Notes: generated by a model not told the origin, from the sequence alone. A DNA stretch of 64,000 nt from an uncultured Lachnospiraceae bacterium (GCA_947626285.1 CANQRR010000007.1:1-64000), one strand, 5' to 3'; numbered from the stretch's first letter, positions 43,451 to 52,479 are shown. Made by a program: numbers and translations.

Positions 43451-45886
43451 TTACTCTGTGATGTAAATGCAGCCGTCCGACTTATAGAACGGAGCAGTTC
43501 CATCTGCATTTGTTTTACCAATAATCTCGCCTGCATTTACCGCGGTCACCAGTTCCCAGGAATTGTTGTTTCCATTTACCATCGGCGCACACTGCGCAAA
43601 CGACGCATTTGTACACCTGCGGGCCATGAAGTAGCACTCATAGTCCTCGCCGTTGATCCAGATCTCCGAGAATCCGCGCGCGCCTCTAATCGCTTCGTTT
43701 CCGTAGCAGGAGGTCCACGCAGAGCCCTTCGGCGCAATGAAGAGGTTGAACTCTATAAAACTCGACAAATCTTCTGAATTCCCTGTTGCCTTGTTAAAAG
43801 CACCATCAAGATCAGTTCCGGTCCCTGTATTCCAGTTCTTTGCCTTAGGCGCGACGATCGTCTTTCTGCCGCACTCTGAGCATTCCCGGAATACGTCTGT
43901 CCACTCCGCTTCCTGCGCCTCGCTGAGACCCATCGTGCTGCACACGCTGTACGCCGGACCCCACGTATGGGTTCTGGTCGCCGGGATTCTCACCGGCTCA
44001 GCGCCCTGATACGCACCGCAAAGCGCGCACTGCGTATACGCGGAATGTCCTTCCTTCGAGCATGTCGCAGTTTCCGCCGCGTGCTCCACCCACTTGTGGC
44101 CGTCCACCTTCCTCGGGATCACCTTCGTCACCACAGCATGGCAAACGCTGCATTCCATTTTCTCACTGCCGTCTGTCGTACAGGTCGGCAGAACCGTCGT
44201 CGTCTCATACTTGTGAGCGGTCTTCGGTATAACTGTGCCTTCCTTCTTGCCGCAGATCTCACATATCTGTCCGTCGAATCCGGGCTCTGTGCACGTCGCC
44301 TCTTCTTTGCAGGTCTCCCACTTATGGGCGCCTGAAGCCGGGATCGTGTGCACATCCGTCCTCTCGGTGCAGCCCTCGTGTACGCACTGCCGATAGCTGA
44401 GGCCGTCTTTCCCGCAGGTCGCCGGTTCCACAGTCGGCTCTGTGCAGAAATTGTGTCCGAGCGGCTTCACGTAGCTGAAGAACTCCTGACCACATATGCT
44501 GCAGCGTTTTACATTTGTCTTGCCAGCCTGGGTACAGGTAGCCAGTACATCCGGCTGCTTCACCAAATATTCCGCCTTATGCTTGACGGAAACATTGCCC
44601 TTTTCGGTCGCCCCGCAGCTCTCGCAGCTGCGCTCCTGATAATAGAGCACATTGCATATATTCTTACTCGGCTGAGCCGCTTCGGGGGCTATCGTTTCTT
44701 TCCACGCGCCAAAGCTGTGTCCTTTGGCCGGAACCGTGCCCGTCTGCCGCGTTCCGCAGCTTGTGCATAGTCTCTGCTTGGACCCCGCCGTCGTACAGGT
44801 CGGAGCTACTGTCTCCATCCACTCGCCATAGCTGTGCCCTTTCGCGGACACGTAATGGATCGGTTCATGGTAACCGCAGTTCCGGCATGCGTAGTAGGCG
44901 TTCCAGCCCTGTCTCGTACAGGTCGCCGTCTGCCCCGGCTGAAGCACCATATCGTGCGGAGCCTTCGAGAGCGGAATGCGCTGCGTCGAATAACCGCAGA
45001 CCGTACAATACTCATACGAACTCCATCCCATCGTCGTGCAGGTCGGCGCAACCGACTCCACGACCACCAGGCCAAGATGCTTTTTGCCGCAGGTCGGGGC
45101 CTTCTTCTCCGTCTGTTCAACGGATGCCGGCGTTCTCACCATTGTCGCCGCGCTCGCTGCCGCAGGAGCTTTCTCCTCTGCCGACGGGCTTGGCGCTGCC
45201 GCCGTCAGGTTCGATGCCGGTGCCGGGTTTGATACCGGTGTTGGGCTCGATGCCGTCGCCGGGTTCGATGCCGTCGCCGGCTTTGATGCCGGTGTCGGGT
45301 TCGATGCCGGTACCGGGTTCGATACCGGTGCCGGGTTCTGCACTGTCAGCGTCGAAGCTGCCGCCGTTACCGGGGCTGCCGCTGCCGCCGTGCTTGTCAC
45401 CGTCGCCGGGCTTGCCGTTGTCGTGACTACTGCCTGTTTCGGGATCGCGCCCTTTCCGATGCTCTTGAGCTCCGCGCTCTTGATGCTCACTGCCTTCAGC
45501 TTCGTGCAGCCCGAGAACGCATTCTTGCCGATCTTGCTGATCGACTTGTTCGTGGCTACCTTTTTCAGCTTCTTGCAATTCTTGAACGCGCCGTCGCCGA
45601 TCGCGCTCACCGTCAGGGTGCATTTGCCCGCTTTTACTTTCTCAGGCACACTCACGGAAGTCAAATTCTTTGACTTTGTGCCGATCAGCGCAGCGGTGCC
45701 TTCCGTCCCGTTCACGGAAGTGACTTTGTACTGGAACTTGCCGCTCCAGAACTTCTTTCCAACTTTCACGCTCTCAGCCGCCGCTTTCGCAGCTGCCGGG
45801 ATCGTCGTGCTCACCGTTCCTACATTGACAACCATCATAAGCGTCATCGTCATCAGCAAACATTTTAACCATTTTTTCATCTTCAT
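43451..45886 (-). CDS. Secreted BspA-type leucine-rich-repeat protein with CxxCG repeats
   Basis: An 811-residue exported protein. After the signal peptide (MKMKKWLKCLLMTMTLMMVV) come BspA-like LRR_5 repeats (AIGDGAFKNCKKLKKV, KIGKNAFSGCTKLKAVS) at about 60-160. An Ala-Pro-Ser/Asn-Pro stalk spans about 165-270. About eight Cys modules follow with APTCTTMGW, YCTVCGYS, CRNCGYHE, LCTSCGTR and GHSYGEW-like spacers at about 275-680. The unique C-terminal domain includes GFSEIWINGEDYECYFMARR and ends DGCIYITE. There is no sortase motif. The start at 45886 has AGGAGGGG; upstream in-frame codons have none. It is controlled by a c-di-GMP-I aptamer directly upstream. Function is unknown; adhesion or matrix roles would fit c-di-GMP control. 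Confidence 0.85.
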   Translation of the reverse strand: MKMKKWLKCLLMTMTLMMVVNVGTVSTTIPAAAKAAAESVKVGKKFWSGKFQYKVTSVNGTEGTAALIGTKSKNLTSVSVPEKVKAGKCTLTVSAIGDGAFKNCKKLKKVATNKSISKIGKNAFSGCTKLKAVSIKSAELKSIGKGAIPKQAVVTTTASPATVTSTAAAAAPVTAAASTLTVQNPAPVSNPVPASNPTPASKPATASNPATASSPTPVSNPAPASNLTAAAPSPSAEEKAPAAASAATMVRTPASVEQTEKKAPTCGKKHLGLVVVESVAPTCTTMGWSSYEYCTVCGYSTQRIPLSKAPHDMVLQPGQTATCTRQGWNAYYACRNCGYHEPIHYVSAKGHSYGEWMETVAPTCTTAGSKQRLCTSCGTRQTGTVPAKGHSFGAWKETIAPEAAQPSKNICNVLYYQERSCESCGATEKGNVSVKHKAEYLVKQPDVLATCTQAGKTNVKRCSICGQEFFSYVKPLGHNFCTEPTVEPATCGKDGLSYRQCVHEGCTERTDVHTIPASGAHKWETCKEEATCTEPGFDGQICEICGKKEGTVIPKTAHKYETTTVLPTCTTDGSEKMECSVCHAVVTKVIPRKVDGHKWVEHAAETATCSKEGHSAYTQCALCGAYQGAEPVRIPATRTHTWGPAYSVCSTMGLSEAQEAEWTDVFRECSECGRKTIVAPKAKNWNTGTGTDLDGAFNKATGNSEDLSSFIEFNLFIAPKGSAWTSCYGNEAIRGARGFSEIWINGEDYECYFMARRCTNASFAQCAPMVNGNNNSWELVTAVNAGEIIGKTNADGTAPFYKSDGCIYITE

Positions 45887-45967
45887 ACTGAACCCCTCCT
45901 CTTCAACTGAAATGCAGTTGTTTTGTTTTGGGTCCATATTTCTTACCTAATTGATGTCCAGAAATAT

Positions 45968-46043
45968 GGCAACCGGCTGTCATAGCCGCATACACGGCCT
46001 TAGACCCTTGGCTTTGCGTCCCTGCCTTTCGACAGGTTTGCCT
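45968..46043 (-). promoter_or_regulatory. Cyclic-di-GMP-I (GEMM) riboswitch, copy 2
   Basis: The same aptamer core as copy 1 (GGCAAACCTGTCGAAAGGCA, GGGACGCAAAGCCAAGGGTC, TATGACAGCCGGTTGCC) with a different variable P1b loop. Downstream, CCATATTTCT and AGAAATATGG form a perfect 10-bp hairpin that includes the aptamer's 3' flank but has no T-run, so the readout may be at ribosome access rather than termination. Confidence 0.94.
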
Positions 46044-46233
46044 TTGTTACATTTTTCTTTTTTGATATTACTGTCAGTGAATCTGTTGAATTATGTCGCT
46101 CGTTTCCTATCTTGCCTCCGACGCCTGTGATTGATCTGCCTGCACCACCACCTCCTCTGTTTTGTGAAGCCACGATCTGTGTCAAATCATGACTCAGCTC
46201 CGAAAGTCCTCCGTGACGGACTTCCTCACTTTT

Positions 46234-46330
46234 ACAATACACGATAGACCGGAAAAGGTCAAGGAAATCGTCTGTGAAGATTTATGAATTTCCGTGGAAA
46301 TTTACAGTTTTATCCATTTGTCATGCGCGG
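46234..46330 (-). promoter_or_regulatory. Promoter module before riboswitch copy 2
   Basis: On the minus strand TTGACC (46257-46262) and TATTGT (46234-46239) are 17 bp apart. The block upstream (GAAATTCATAAATCTTCACA-like) matches the module at 43208-43300. The leader to the aptamer is about 185 nt and has no convincing gene; the rest of 45938-46380 is accounted for by this module and the aptamer. Confidence 0.6.
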
Positions 46331-46380
46331 TACTGGTGCAAAGTACCAATTTGCAAATTGCATGTTTGCATTCCGTCCGA

Positions 46381-47247
46381 TCAGCACGCGTCAAGATAGT
46401 TCAGGATCCCGTCGCGGATCGCGGCAGCCGCCTTGTCCTGGTATGCCTCGTCCTGCAGCTTTGCCTCCTCCTCCGGGTTCGTCAGGAAGCCGCATTCCAC
46501 GATGACCGCCGTACCCGCCGAGCGCTTCAGGATATAGTAGGACTCGTTCCCCTTGTGCGGCTTTGGCTTCTCCACCGCAAGCTGCTCGTTCATGCAATTC
46601 TGGATACAGGACGCCAGCCGCTCGCCCTCCTGCGACTTCGCATAGTAAAACACCTGCGGTCCGGACACCGAACGGTCCGGGTAGCTGTTCTGATGGATGC
46701 TCACCGTCAAAAGCGGCTGCTCCTTCTCGATGATCGCGCAGCGCCGTTGCATATCCTGCGCCTTTTTGTGCGTCTGATCCTCGTCGTAGAGCCCCGCCTC
46801 CGTCGGCCTCGTCTGCACGACGCGGTAGCCCTTCTCCGTCAGCAGCGCCTCCAGCTTTTTCGCGATGGCGAGATTCAATTCGCGCTCCGCGACTCCGCTT
46901 GCCCCGGACACGCCCGGATCGACGCCGCCATGCCCTGCGTCCAGAACGATCGTCCCCTTTGTCCCCGGTTCCGGACTTCCGTTCTCTTCGTCCTTCCCCG
47001 CTCCGTCGGCATCCGTCCCATCTCCATCTTGCGCCGCGCCCTCGGCCTCCGGCGCATCTGTGCCTCCTGCCGTGTTTCCGCTTTCCTCTGTCCCCATGCC
47101 TTTGGTCCCATCCGCCCTTGTCCGGCTGTTCTGTTCTCTCTTCATCCGCCCCGCATACGCGGAGACAAGAAAAACCAGCACCAGGAGCATTGCAAGCATC
47201 AGGTACCGGATGATCTTGATTTCCTTATTTCCGACTGGTCGATCCAA
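46381..47247 (-). CDS. N-acetylmuramoyl-L-alanine amidase (Amidase_3, CwlD-like)
   Basis: A 288-residue membrane-anchored or exported amidase that cuts the bond between muramic acid and the stem peptide. An N-terminal helix (YLMLAMLLVLVFLVSAY) is followed by an acidic, Gly/Glu-rich linker at about 35-97. The catalytic domain carries zinc ligands in VLDAGHGGVDPG, AERELNLAIAKKLE and SIHQNSYPDRS and the catalytic Glu in VIVECGFLTN. The start is TTG at 47247 with GGGGAGG 9 bases upstream. That ribosome site lies inside a terminator-like hairpin shared with the end of the surface protein gene upstream, so expression may depend on readthrough or hairpin opening. Confidence 0.9.
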   Translation of the reverse strand: MDRPVGNKEIKIIRYLMLAMLLVLVFLVSAYAGRMKREQNSRTRADGTKGMGTEESGNTAGGTDAPEAEGAAQDGDGTDADGAGKDEENGSPEPGTKGTIVLDAGHGGVDPGVSGASGVAERELNLAIAKKLEALLTEKGYRVVQTRPTEAGLYDEDQTHKKAQDMQRRCAIIEKEQPLLTVSIHQNSYPDRSVSGPQVFYYAKSQEGERLASCIQNCMNEQLAVEKPKPHKGNESYYILKRSAGTAVIVECGFLTNPEEEAKLQDEAYQDKAAAAIRDGILNYLDAC

Positions 47248-47256
47248 AATAAAAAT

Positions 47257-47301
47257 CCTCCCCTTGCAACAGGTTTTATTTATACCTATTGCAGGGGGAG
47301 G
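47257..47301 (-). terminator. 18-bp hairpin ending the surface protein gene and masking the amidase ribosome site
   Basis: Arms 47257-47274 and 47284-47301 pair over 18 positions with one mismatch and one G-U around a 9-nt loop; the minus-strand 3' side continues ATTTTTATTTT. The GGGGAGG of the amidase gene is the 3' arm and its TTG start is in the T-tract. Confidence 0.8.
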
Positions 47302-47310
47302 ACAAATATG

Positions 47311-50300
47311 CTATTCGCGTTTCTTCTTCCGCGCCCTCAGGATCAGCAGCAGGATCAGAATGACTGCCGCCGCCGCGAGAAGCCCGATGTACAGGCCGAT
47401 CGGCGTCTCGTCTCCGGTCTGCGCCGCAAGGGTGTCCGCGTACGGATCGATCTGTCCGTTTCCGCCGGCCCAGCCGTCGCTGCCGCCATAGGTCGGTATG
47501 TTGCTCTCGTCGGAGAGGATCTGCTGCCAATCTTCATCCGTGGTCGTTCCATAGACGGAATTCAGGAAGATCGTCTGTATCTCTCGCTTCTTCTGCGTAA
47601 ACACCGCCGTCGAATTGACCGCCCTGATGTTGTAGCCGAACTGGCTTTCATTGCGGATGACCCTTCCGTCCTTATCTGTCTCGGCAACGTAGATCGTCGC
47701 CTTGTTCGCCGTCCCCAGGTTCAGCGAAAGCTTCAGCGTCAGCTCACTCTGATTCTGCAGAGTCAGCGGGATCGGCTTCGTGTACAGCTTCGTAAACTGC
47801 GCGTCGCGAAACAGTCCTGCGTAGAAGGTAGCCGTCGTCGGCTGCAGCGACGTCCCGTTGTACACACGCTTCGTCAGGTAGAGCGTCACCTTGGAGGATT
47901 TCTCCTGGTTTGTCACCGTGACGGTCTTGTCGTCTCCCGGCGAAAGTGTCACAGACGGCTGGTCGTAGCTGACATTGTAGGCAAAGGTATCCGAATTCTC
48001 CACCCGCTTCCCGTCCGCATCGAGCTCGGCAATGTAGTAGGTGGTCTTGGACGGCTTATTCGTCAGGAACGTCAATGTTTTGGACGACGACGACTTGTTC
48101 GACAGACTCAGCGTGGTTTTCCCGCTGCTCTTTGTGAGCGCCGCATCCCTGTAGATCCCGACATAAAACTTTTCATTGACAGCCTTTGCCGCTCCTGCAG
48201 CGTTCGTCACGCGCTTTGCGATCCTCAGCGTGCTCATGTACTTGTATCCCGCCGGACGGCTCGTGTAAATATTCTGTATGACCGCCGTCTTGGTCAGCGC
48301 ATCCATCTGCACGGCTCCGCCGCTCTCGTAACGTATGGAATGGCTACTGTCTGATGCAAGCCGTATCCCGTTCGCATCCGTCTCCGCCAGGAAATATTTC
48401 CCGTTGCCTGTCAGATTGTCGAACGTCACCGAGCTGGCGCGCCCCTTCATCGTGATCGTCTCCACATTGCTGACCTTGATGCTGCAGTTGATATCGTCAA
48501 ACAGCGCTACGTGAACCGTAAGGTTCGCTTTCGACGCCTCCGTACCCTCGTCGCGGGCATAGAGCTGATATCCCCCGCAGTATACCTGCTTCTCCACCTT
48601 CAGCTTGTAGGCCGTGGGCTGCACAGGTCCGTTCTCAATGTAACGCTCGATTATTTTGCCATCCTCTACCTTGAACTCCACATCCTTCGCCGGCGCATAA
48701 CCGGAAGGAGCATTGATCTCGGAGAGAATGTAAGTGCCCTCCGGGAGATCCTTGAACTCTGTATATGTGGCGCCGGACGTAAATGTCTTGACGATCTTTA
48801 CCGTAGTCGTCTTGTCTTTGGTCTCCACCTGCTTGATCAGCATGGCTACGCCCGACAGAAGATTTCCGCTCGCATCCTTAGCCCCTACGCGCGCCACCGG
48901 AGGCTTCAGCTGATTGGTGATCGTGGCGGCTACCGAAACAAGCACCGCTTCCGGCAGGGGCGCAGACGTAGCGGATGTCGTCTCACCTGTCTCTCCGGCC
49001 GCTCCGGTCGTTTCCGTCTCAGGAGTATCAGTCTTCGGACAAGCTACCGTAATCATCCCGTTGCTGTTTACGGCGCCATTTACCATCGTGGAAATCGCGT
49101 AGTTGAGATCGCCTGTGCCTTCCGTGATCGCCTTGCCGCCCGCATCACACTCGGAAAGATAAACAGTCAGCGGTGAAGCGGTCGCCTTCAGCTGGATAGA
49201 CGAAGGAGTCACCGTAGCCTGCCCGTTCATCGTAAACGCCATCGCTGTCGTCAACAGCGTTGTCTGCAAAGGGCCTGATGAAGCAGTCGACGCCGCGGCC
49301 CCGTCATACAGGTTCGCACAGGCCGCAGTATGCCCCAGATCCCTATACAGCTTCGCGTAAAACAACGCCGAAGAATTTCTGAGCTGTCCCTTGCTGTCCT
49401 GAAGCTGCTTCGTCAGCGTGATCGTCACCGGGTAGTAGAAAGCGGTCGGATAGTTATTTCCATCTTCGCCGTAATCCAGAACCAGTTCGCCTGTCGCAGT
49501 AGGCCCGGTTTCCGTGCTTTCTGCCCCTTCAGCTCCAGCTAGCGTTACTGAAATAACTTTTTCTTCTCCTTCTTCTGTTTCTTGTATTGATCCGTCCTTC
49601 TTTTCCCTTACTTTCAGTGCAGGGAAATCACTCTGCCATTCCTTCTCAGTTTCCTCTCCTGCACTATCTTTTTCCACGCTGTCAATGAGCTTCAGGATAT
49701 ACGTTCCGTTTCCTAACTCTTCAAACGTGATAGAATCAGCAGAACTGCCCTCAGCAGCAAATGAGATAGGCTGCGCATCTACAAATTCGTACTCCGGCTC
49801 AGACTCATCTGTCGACGACGGAGCAGTCCCGCCCCCTTCACTGCTTTCTGTGTCTCCGCCAGTCTCTCCCGGAGTGGAAGAAGTCGAAGTTTCCTCTTTT
49901 TTCTTATACAATCCAAGGTACGGCAATTTGAAGGAAGGACTCTTTGTCGCAGGATTTTCAGATGATACGTCCTCCAACGCCTTCAGCGATGTCCCGTTAA
50001 AGAGCACCGCCTTCACATCCACTTTTATACTGCCGTTGCCCGTCTCTGCCATCGGGGCAGGCTCATCATCTCCAGACGTTTCCGGCTCCTCGGCATACAG
50101 CGGAATCGTGAGTGAACTGCTTCCAGCCGCAAAGGACGCGGTCCTGATCCCGCTGACTGCGGACTCGAACACAGTCTCAGATCCGGACTCAGACACAGCC
50201 GCGGTCTCAGGCTCCGGCAGAGTCTCTCCGGTCTCTTCCACCCTGCTGATCTCCACGGTGCCGTCTTCCGCTACCGTGAAATACGGGCGCGCCGCCATCC

Positions 50301-51897
50301 GATAATTTCCGGTCATTGCCACAGCATTCAGATAGTAGGTTCCGCTGTGATCCAGATTCTCGCCGAGCGAGGCAGGCATCTCTGCCGTAGCGGTCTCATC
50401 CGCCACTTTTTCGCCTTCCGCGCAGACCAAACGGTCTCCATCCGTGATGTTCTCCGCCTCCATGATCGAGACGTAGCCGTCCAGCGGCGCGTTATTATTC
50501 GAAGCGTCCACCAGCTGCACATTCAGCTGCACGCCATCCACGCTCACGATCATCCTGCCGTCTGCAGATACGCCGATGACATTATCCGCGCTCTCCTCCG
50601 GATTCTCTTCGCTCTCTGTACTCTCCTCAGTGCTCTCTGTATTTTCTGTATTTTCTGTGTTTTCTGTGTTTTCTGTGTTTTCTGTGTTTTCTGTGTTTCC
50701 TGTCTCTTCTGTATGCTCCGTGTCTTCGGTGCTCCCCTCAGTCTCGGCACTCTCCGTCTCCTGCTCGCTCTCGGACTCCGTCTCTTCAGCCGGCTCGCGT
50801 CCTTTGGCAAACGTGATCTGCAGAAGCTCCTCCACAGACTCGTCTACTGTCAGGCTCTTTGCGTATACCGCGCCGGCAAGCTTCGACTTCAGAGAGACTT
50901 TTGCACAGGGCGCAAGAAACGCGCCCTGCAGCCGCTCGCCGCTCAGAGAAAGCTCACCCGTGTAGTCAGTGAATTCACCCTTGTCGTCCAACGCCGCGAA
51001 GTTGTACAGAATGTCGCCGGCCTCCGTGCCTTCGGCATACTCTACGGACTCGCCGGACTGCTTCATCTCATATCCCGAAAAGCTCAGCTTCTGGTCTGCG
51101 CTGTCCGCGATCACATTGATCACAAAATACTGCTTCGATACATCGATGACCTGATCCTCAAATTCCTCATCCAGCTGGGCTGTGTCCAGTTCGCCCTTCT
51201 CATCCGCGTATAGATTGAGAACCTTCACATCGGTCGAAGACTTTGCGTTCGCAAGCTCTACGGAGAACTCCTTCAGCTTCTCGACAATGGCTTTTCCGTC
51301 CTTATCAACCGCGATCTCCTGTCCTTCCAGGAGCTTCTCGCCCGCGTCTATGCTCTCCGCCGCGAACAGATACGGCAGCGCCTGCTCCAGCTTGCTCATC
51401 AGGGCGTCTGTGGAAAACTTCTCTCCGTCATTCTCACGCTCAGAGCGCTCCGTCGCTTCCTGCGTCTGCGCTTCCGTCGGAGCTTCGGTAGGTGCCTCGG
51501 TAGGAGCCTCCGTGGGCGCCTCGGTAGGCGCTTCCGTCGGAGCTTCCGTGGGTGCCTCCGTAGGAGCTTCTGTCGGCGCTTCCGTCGGAGCCTCGGTAGG
51601 TGCTTCCGTCGGAGCTTCTGTGGGCGCCTCGGTAGGCGGCTCCGTAGGAGCTTCTGTCGGCGCTTCCGTGGGCGGCTCCGTAGGAGCTTCTGTCGGCGCT
51701 TCCGTCGGAGCCTCGGTAGGTGCTTCCGTCACCGGCGGCTCGGTCGGAACCTCAGTCGGCGTTTCCGCTGCTGCCGGCGCCGGCGAAGCCACTTCTGTGG
51801 GCGGCGTAACCTCCTCTGCCAAAAGCACTGTTCCGCTCTGCACAAGCATGGCAGACGCCAGAACAATGGCTGTTAATTTTCTGAACCTCTTAATCAT
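47311..51897 (-). CDS. Large (1528-residue) repeat-rich surface protein with Cna-B-like domains
   Basis: A signal peptide (MIKRFRKLTAIVLASAMLVQ) precedes a TEAP repeat stalk at about 50-140. A helical/beta region follows, then an acidic linker with NTE triplet repeats near 400-420 and more beta domains. A SpaA domain (YTEFKDLPEGTYILSEINAP) lies near 1000-1085. Four Ig-like repeats are marked by FYAGLFRD- or FYVGIYRD-type and YYIAELDADG- or IYVAETDKDG-type strands. The C-terminus has AAQTGDETP, a membrane helix and RARKKKRE, a sortase-type signal with an atypical first residue. GGGGAGGA precedes the ATG at 51897. Internal isopeptide bonds are likely by analogy; a cell-surface adhesin or stalk role is inferred. 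It shares its repeat domain with the 2566-residue protein. Confidence 0.88.
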   Translation of the reverse strand: MIKRFRKLTAIVLASAMLVQSGTVLLAEEVTPPTEVASPAPAAAETPTEVPTEPPVTEAPTEAPTEAPTEAPTEPPTEAPTEAPTEPPTEAPTEAPTEAPTEAPTEAPTEAPTEAPTEAPTEAPTEAPTEAPTEAPTEAPTEAQTQEATERSERENDGEKFSTDALMSKLEQALPYLFAAESIDAGEKLLEGQEIAVDKDGKAIVEKLKEFSVELANAKSSTDVKVLNLYADEKGELDTAQLDEEFEDQVIDVSKQYFVINVIADSADQKLSFSGYEMKQSGESVEYAEGTEAGDILYNFAALDDKGEFTDYTGELSLSGERLQGAFLAPCAKVSLKSKLAGAVYAKSLTVDESVEELLQITFAKGREPAEETESESEQETESAETEGSTEDTEHTEETGNTENTENTENTENTENTENTESTEESTESEENPEESADNVIGVSADGRMIVSVDGVQLNVQLVDASNNNAPLDGYVSIMEAENITDGDRLVCAEGEKVADETATAEMPASLGENLDHSGTYYLNAVAMTGNYRMAARPYFTVAEDGTVEISRVEETGETLPEPETAAVSESGSETVFESAVSGIRTASFAAGSSSLTIPLYAEEPETSGDDEPAPMAETGNGSIKVDVKAVLFNGTSLKALEDVSSENPATKSPSFKLPYLGLYKKKEETSTSSTPGETGGDTESSEGGGTAPSSTDESEPEYEFVDAQPISFAAEGSSADSITFEELGNGTYILKLIDSVEKDSAGEETEKEWQSDFPALKVREKKDGSIQETEEGEEKVISVTLAGAEGAESTETGPTATGELVLDYGEDGNNYPTAFYYPVTITLTKQLQDSKGQLRNSSALFYAKLYRDLGHTAACANLYDGAAASTASSGPLQTTLLTTAMAFTMNGQATVTPSSIQLKATASPLTVYLSECDAGGKAITEGTGDLNYAISTMVNGAVNSNGMITVACPKTDTPETETTGAAGETGETTSATSAPLPEAVLVSVAATITNQLKPPVARVGAKDASGNLLSGVAMLIKQVETKDKTTTVKIVKTFTSGATYTEFKDLPEGTYILSEINAPSGYAPAKDVEFKVEDGKIIERYIENGPVQPTAYKLKVEKQVYCGGYQLYARDEGTEASKANLTVHVALFDDINCSIKVSNVETITMKGRASSVTFDNLTGNGKYFLAETDANGIRLASDSSHSIRYESGGAVQMDALTKTAVIQNIYTSRPAGYKYMSTLRIAKRVTNAAGAAKAVNEKFYVGIYRDAALTKSSGKTTLSLSNKSSSSKTLTFLTNKPSKTTYYIAELDADGKRVENSDTFAYNVSYDQPSVTLSPGDDKTVTVTNQEKSSKVTLYLTKRVYNGTSLQPTTATFYAGLFRDAQFTKLYTKPIPLTLQNQSELTLKLSLNLGTANKATIYVAETDKDGRVIRNESQFGYNIRAVNSTAVFTQKKREIQTIFLNSVYGTTTDEDWQQILSDESNIPTYGGSDGWAGGNGQIDPYADTLAAQTGDETPIGLYIGLLAAAAVILILLLILRARKKKRE

Positions 51898-51994
51898 TAC
51901 AAATCCTCCCCATCGAATCCGGGCGACCTGCAGGCCCGCCGCAAATCCCAAATCCCTATGTACATGTAAATGAAAACATAAAAACTCCTTTTAC

Positions 51995-52023
51995 AGTATA
52001 GTACAATCTCTTTCTGACGTAAA
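51995..52023 (-). promoter_or_regulatory. Promoter of the 1528-residue surface protein
   Basis: On the minus strand TTTACG (52018-52023), 17 bp, TATACT (51995-52000). It lies wholly inside the direct repeat and is therefore copied at 54405-54433, where it points into the insertion sequence. Confidence 0.55.
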
Positions 52024-52377
52024 CAAAAATATTCTTAAAAATTATAAAATTCACAGTTTTTACACAGATTTTATTCTATCATCTTTTGAGTTTGCATCTT
52101 GTGTTGACAATAATTTCTGTTTCCATTATACTGAGATCAAATCCTTTTTCTGTGAGGTGAACTGTCATGAACTCTTTTTTCGCGAGCGATATCAAAAAGC
52201 TGAACGCCCTGTACAACCGCGTTCAGTTCTCTTTCATTTTTCTCTACGGGCGGTACGGTACCGGAAAGACCGGTCTGGTCCGTGAGCTTTGCCGCGACAG
52301 GGCGACTCTGTTCTACTCCGCGCAGGAGACGGTCCCGGAGGGGCATCTGGACGCCTTTTACCGCCAGACGGCGCGCA
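51995..52377 (+). repeat. 383-bp direct repeat, left copy (target duplication of the IS)
   Basis: Identical, as far as I can read, to 54405-54787 (constant offset 2410). It contains the intergenic promoters and the first 70 codons of the AAA/DUF234 ATPase gene. IS1634-family elements are known for unusually long, variable target duplications, which explains the length. Confidence 0.9.
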
Positions 52378-52388
52378 CGGGTTTTTGA
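52167..52388 (+). pseudogene. Duplicated 5' fragment of the AAA/DUF234 ATPase gene
   Basis: The first 70 codons match the intact gene at 54577 exactly, including the P-loop GRYGTGKTGL. The frame then enters the insertion sequence and stops after a few codons (TGF). It retains the promoter at 52104-52132 and its ribosome site, so a short P-loop peptide could be made, but no function is expected. Confidence 0.85.
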
Positions 52389-52450
52389 CACCCCTATCTC
52401 TGGAAAGCCTTATCAGGCTTATTTTTTTATGTCAAATTTATTTTTATGTA

Positions 52451-52479
52451 TTGCGTACTATCGTACTTTATGCTATACT
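52451..52479 (+). promoter_or_regulatory. Transposase promoter
   Basis: TTGCGT and TATACT with 17-bp spacing; the spacer includes a GTAC-TATC-GTAC palindrome (52455-52466). Confidence 0.6.

Noticed and set aside
46000-46242. An 80-codon minus-strand frame before the 811-residue protein
   Set aside because: Most of its 3' part is the c-di-GMP-I aptamer, so the DNA is better explained as leader RNA.
46294-48354. A 686-codon plus-strand frame over the amidase and surface-protein end
   Set aside because: Antisense to two convincing genes with no recognisable domain.
51480-51745. Short regularly spaced repeats resembling a repeat array
   Set aside because: They are contiguous 12-bp in-frame coding repeats without spacers, not CRISPR.
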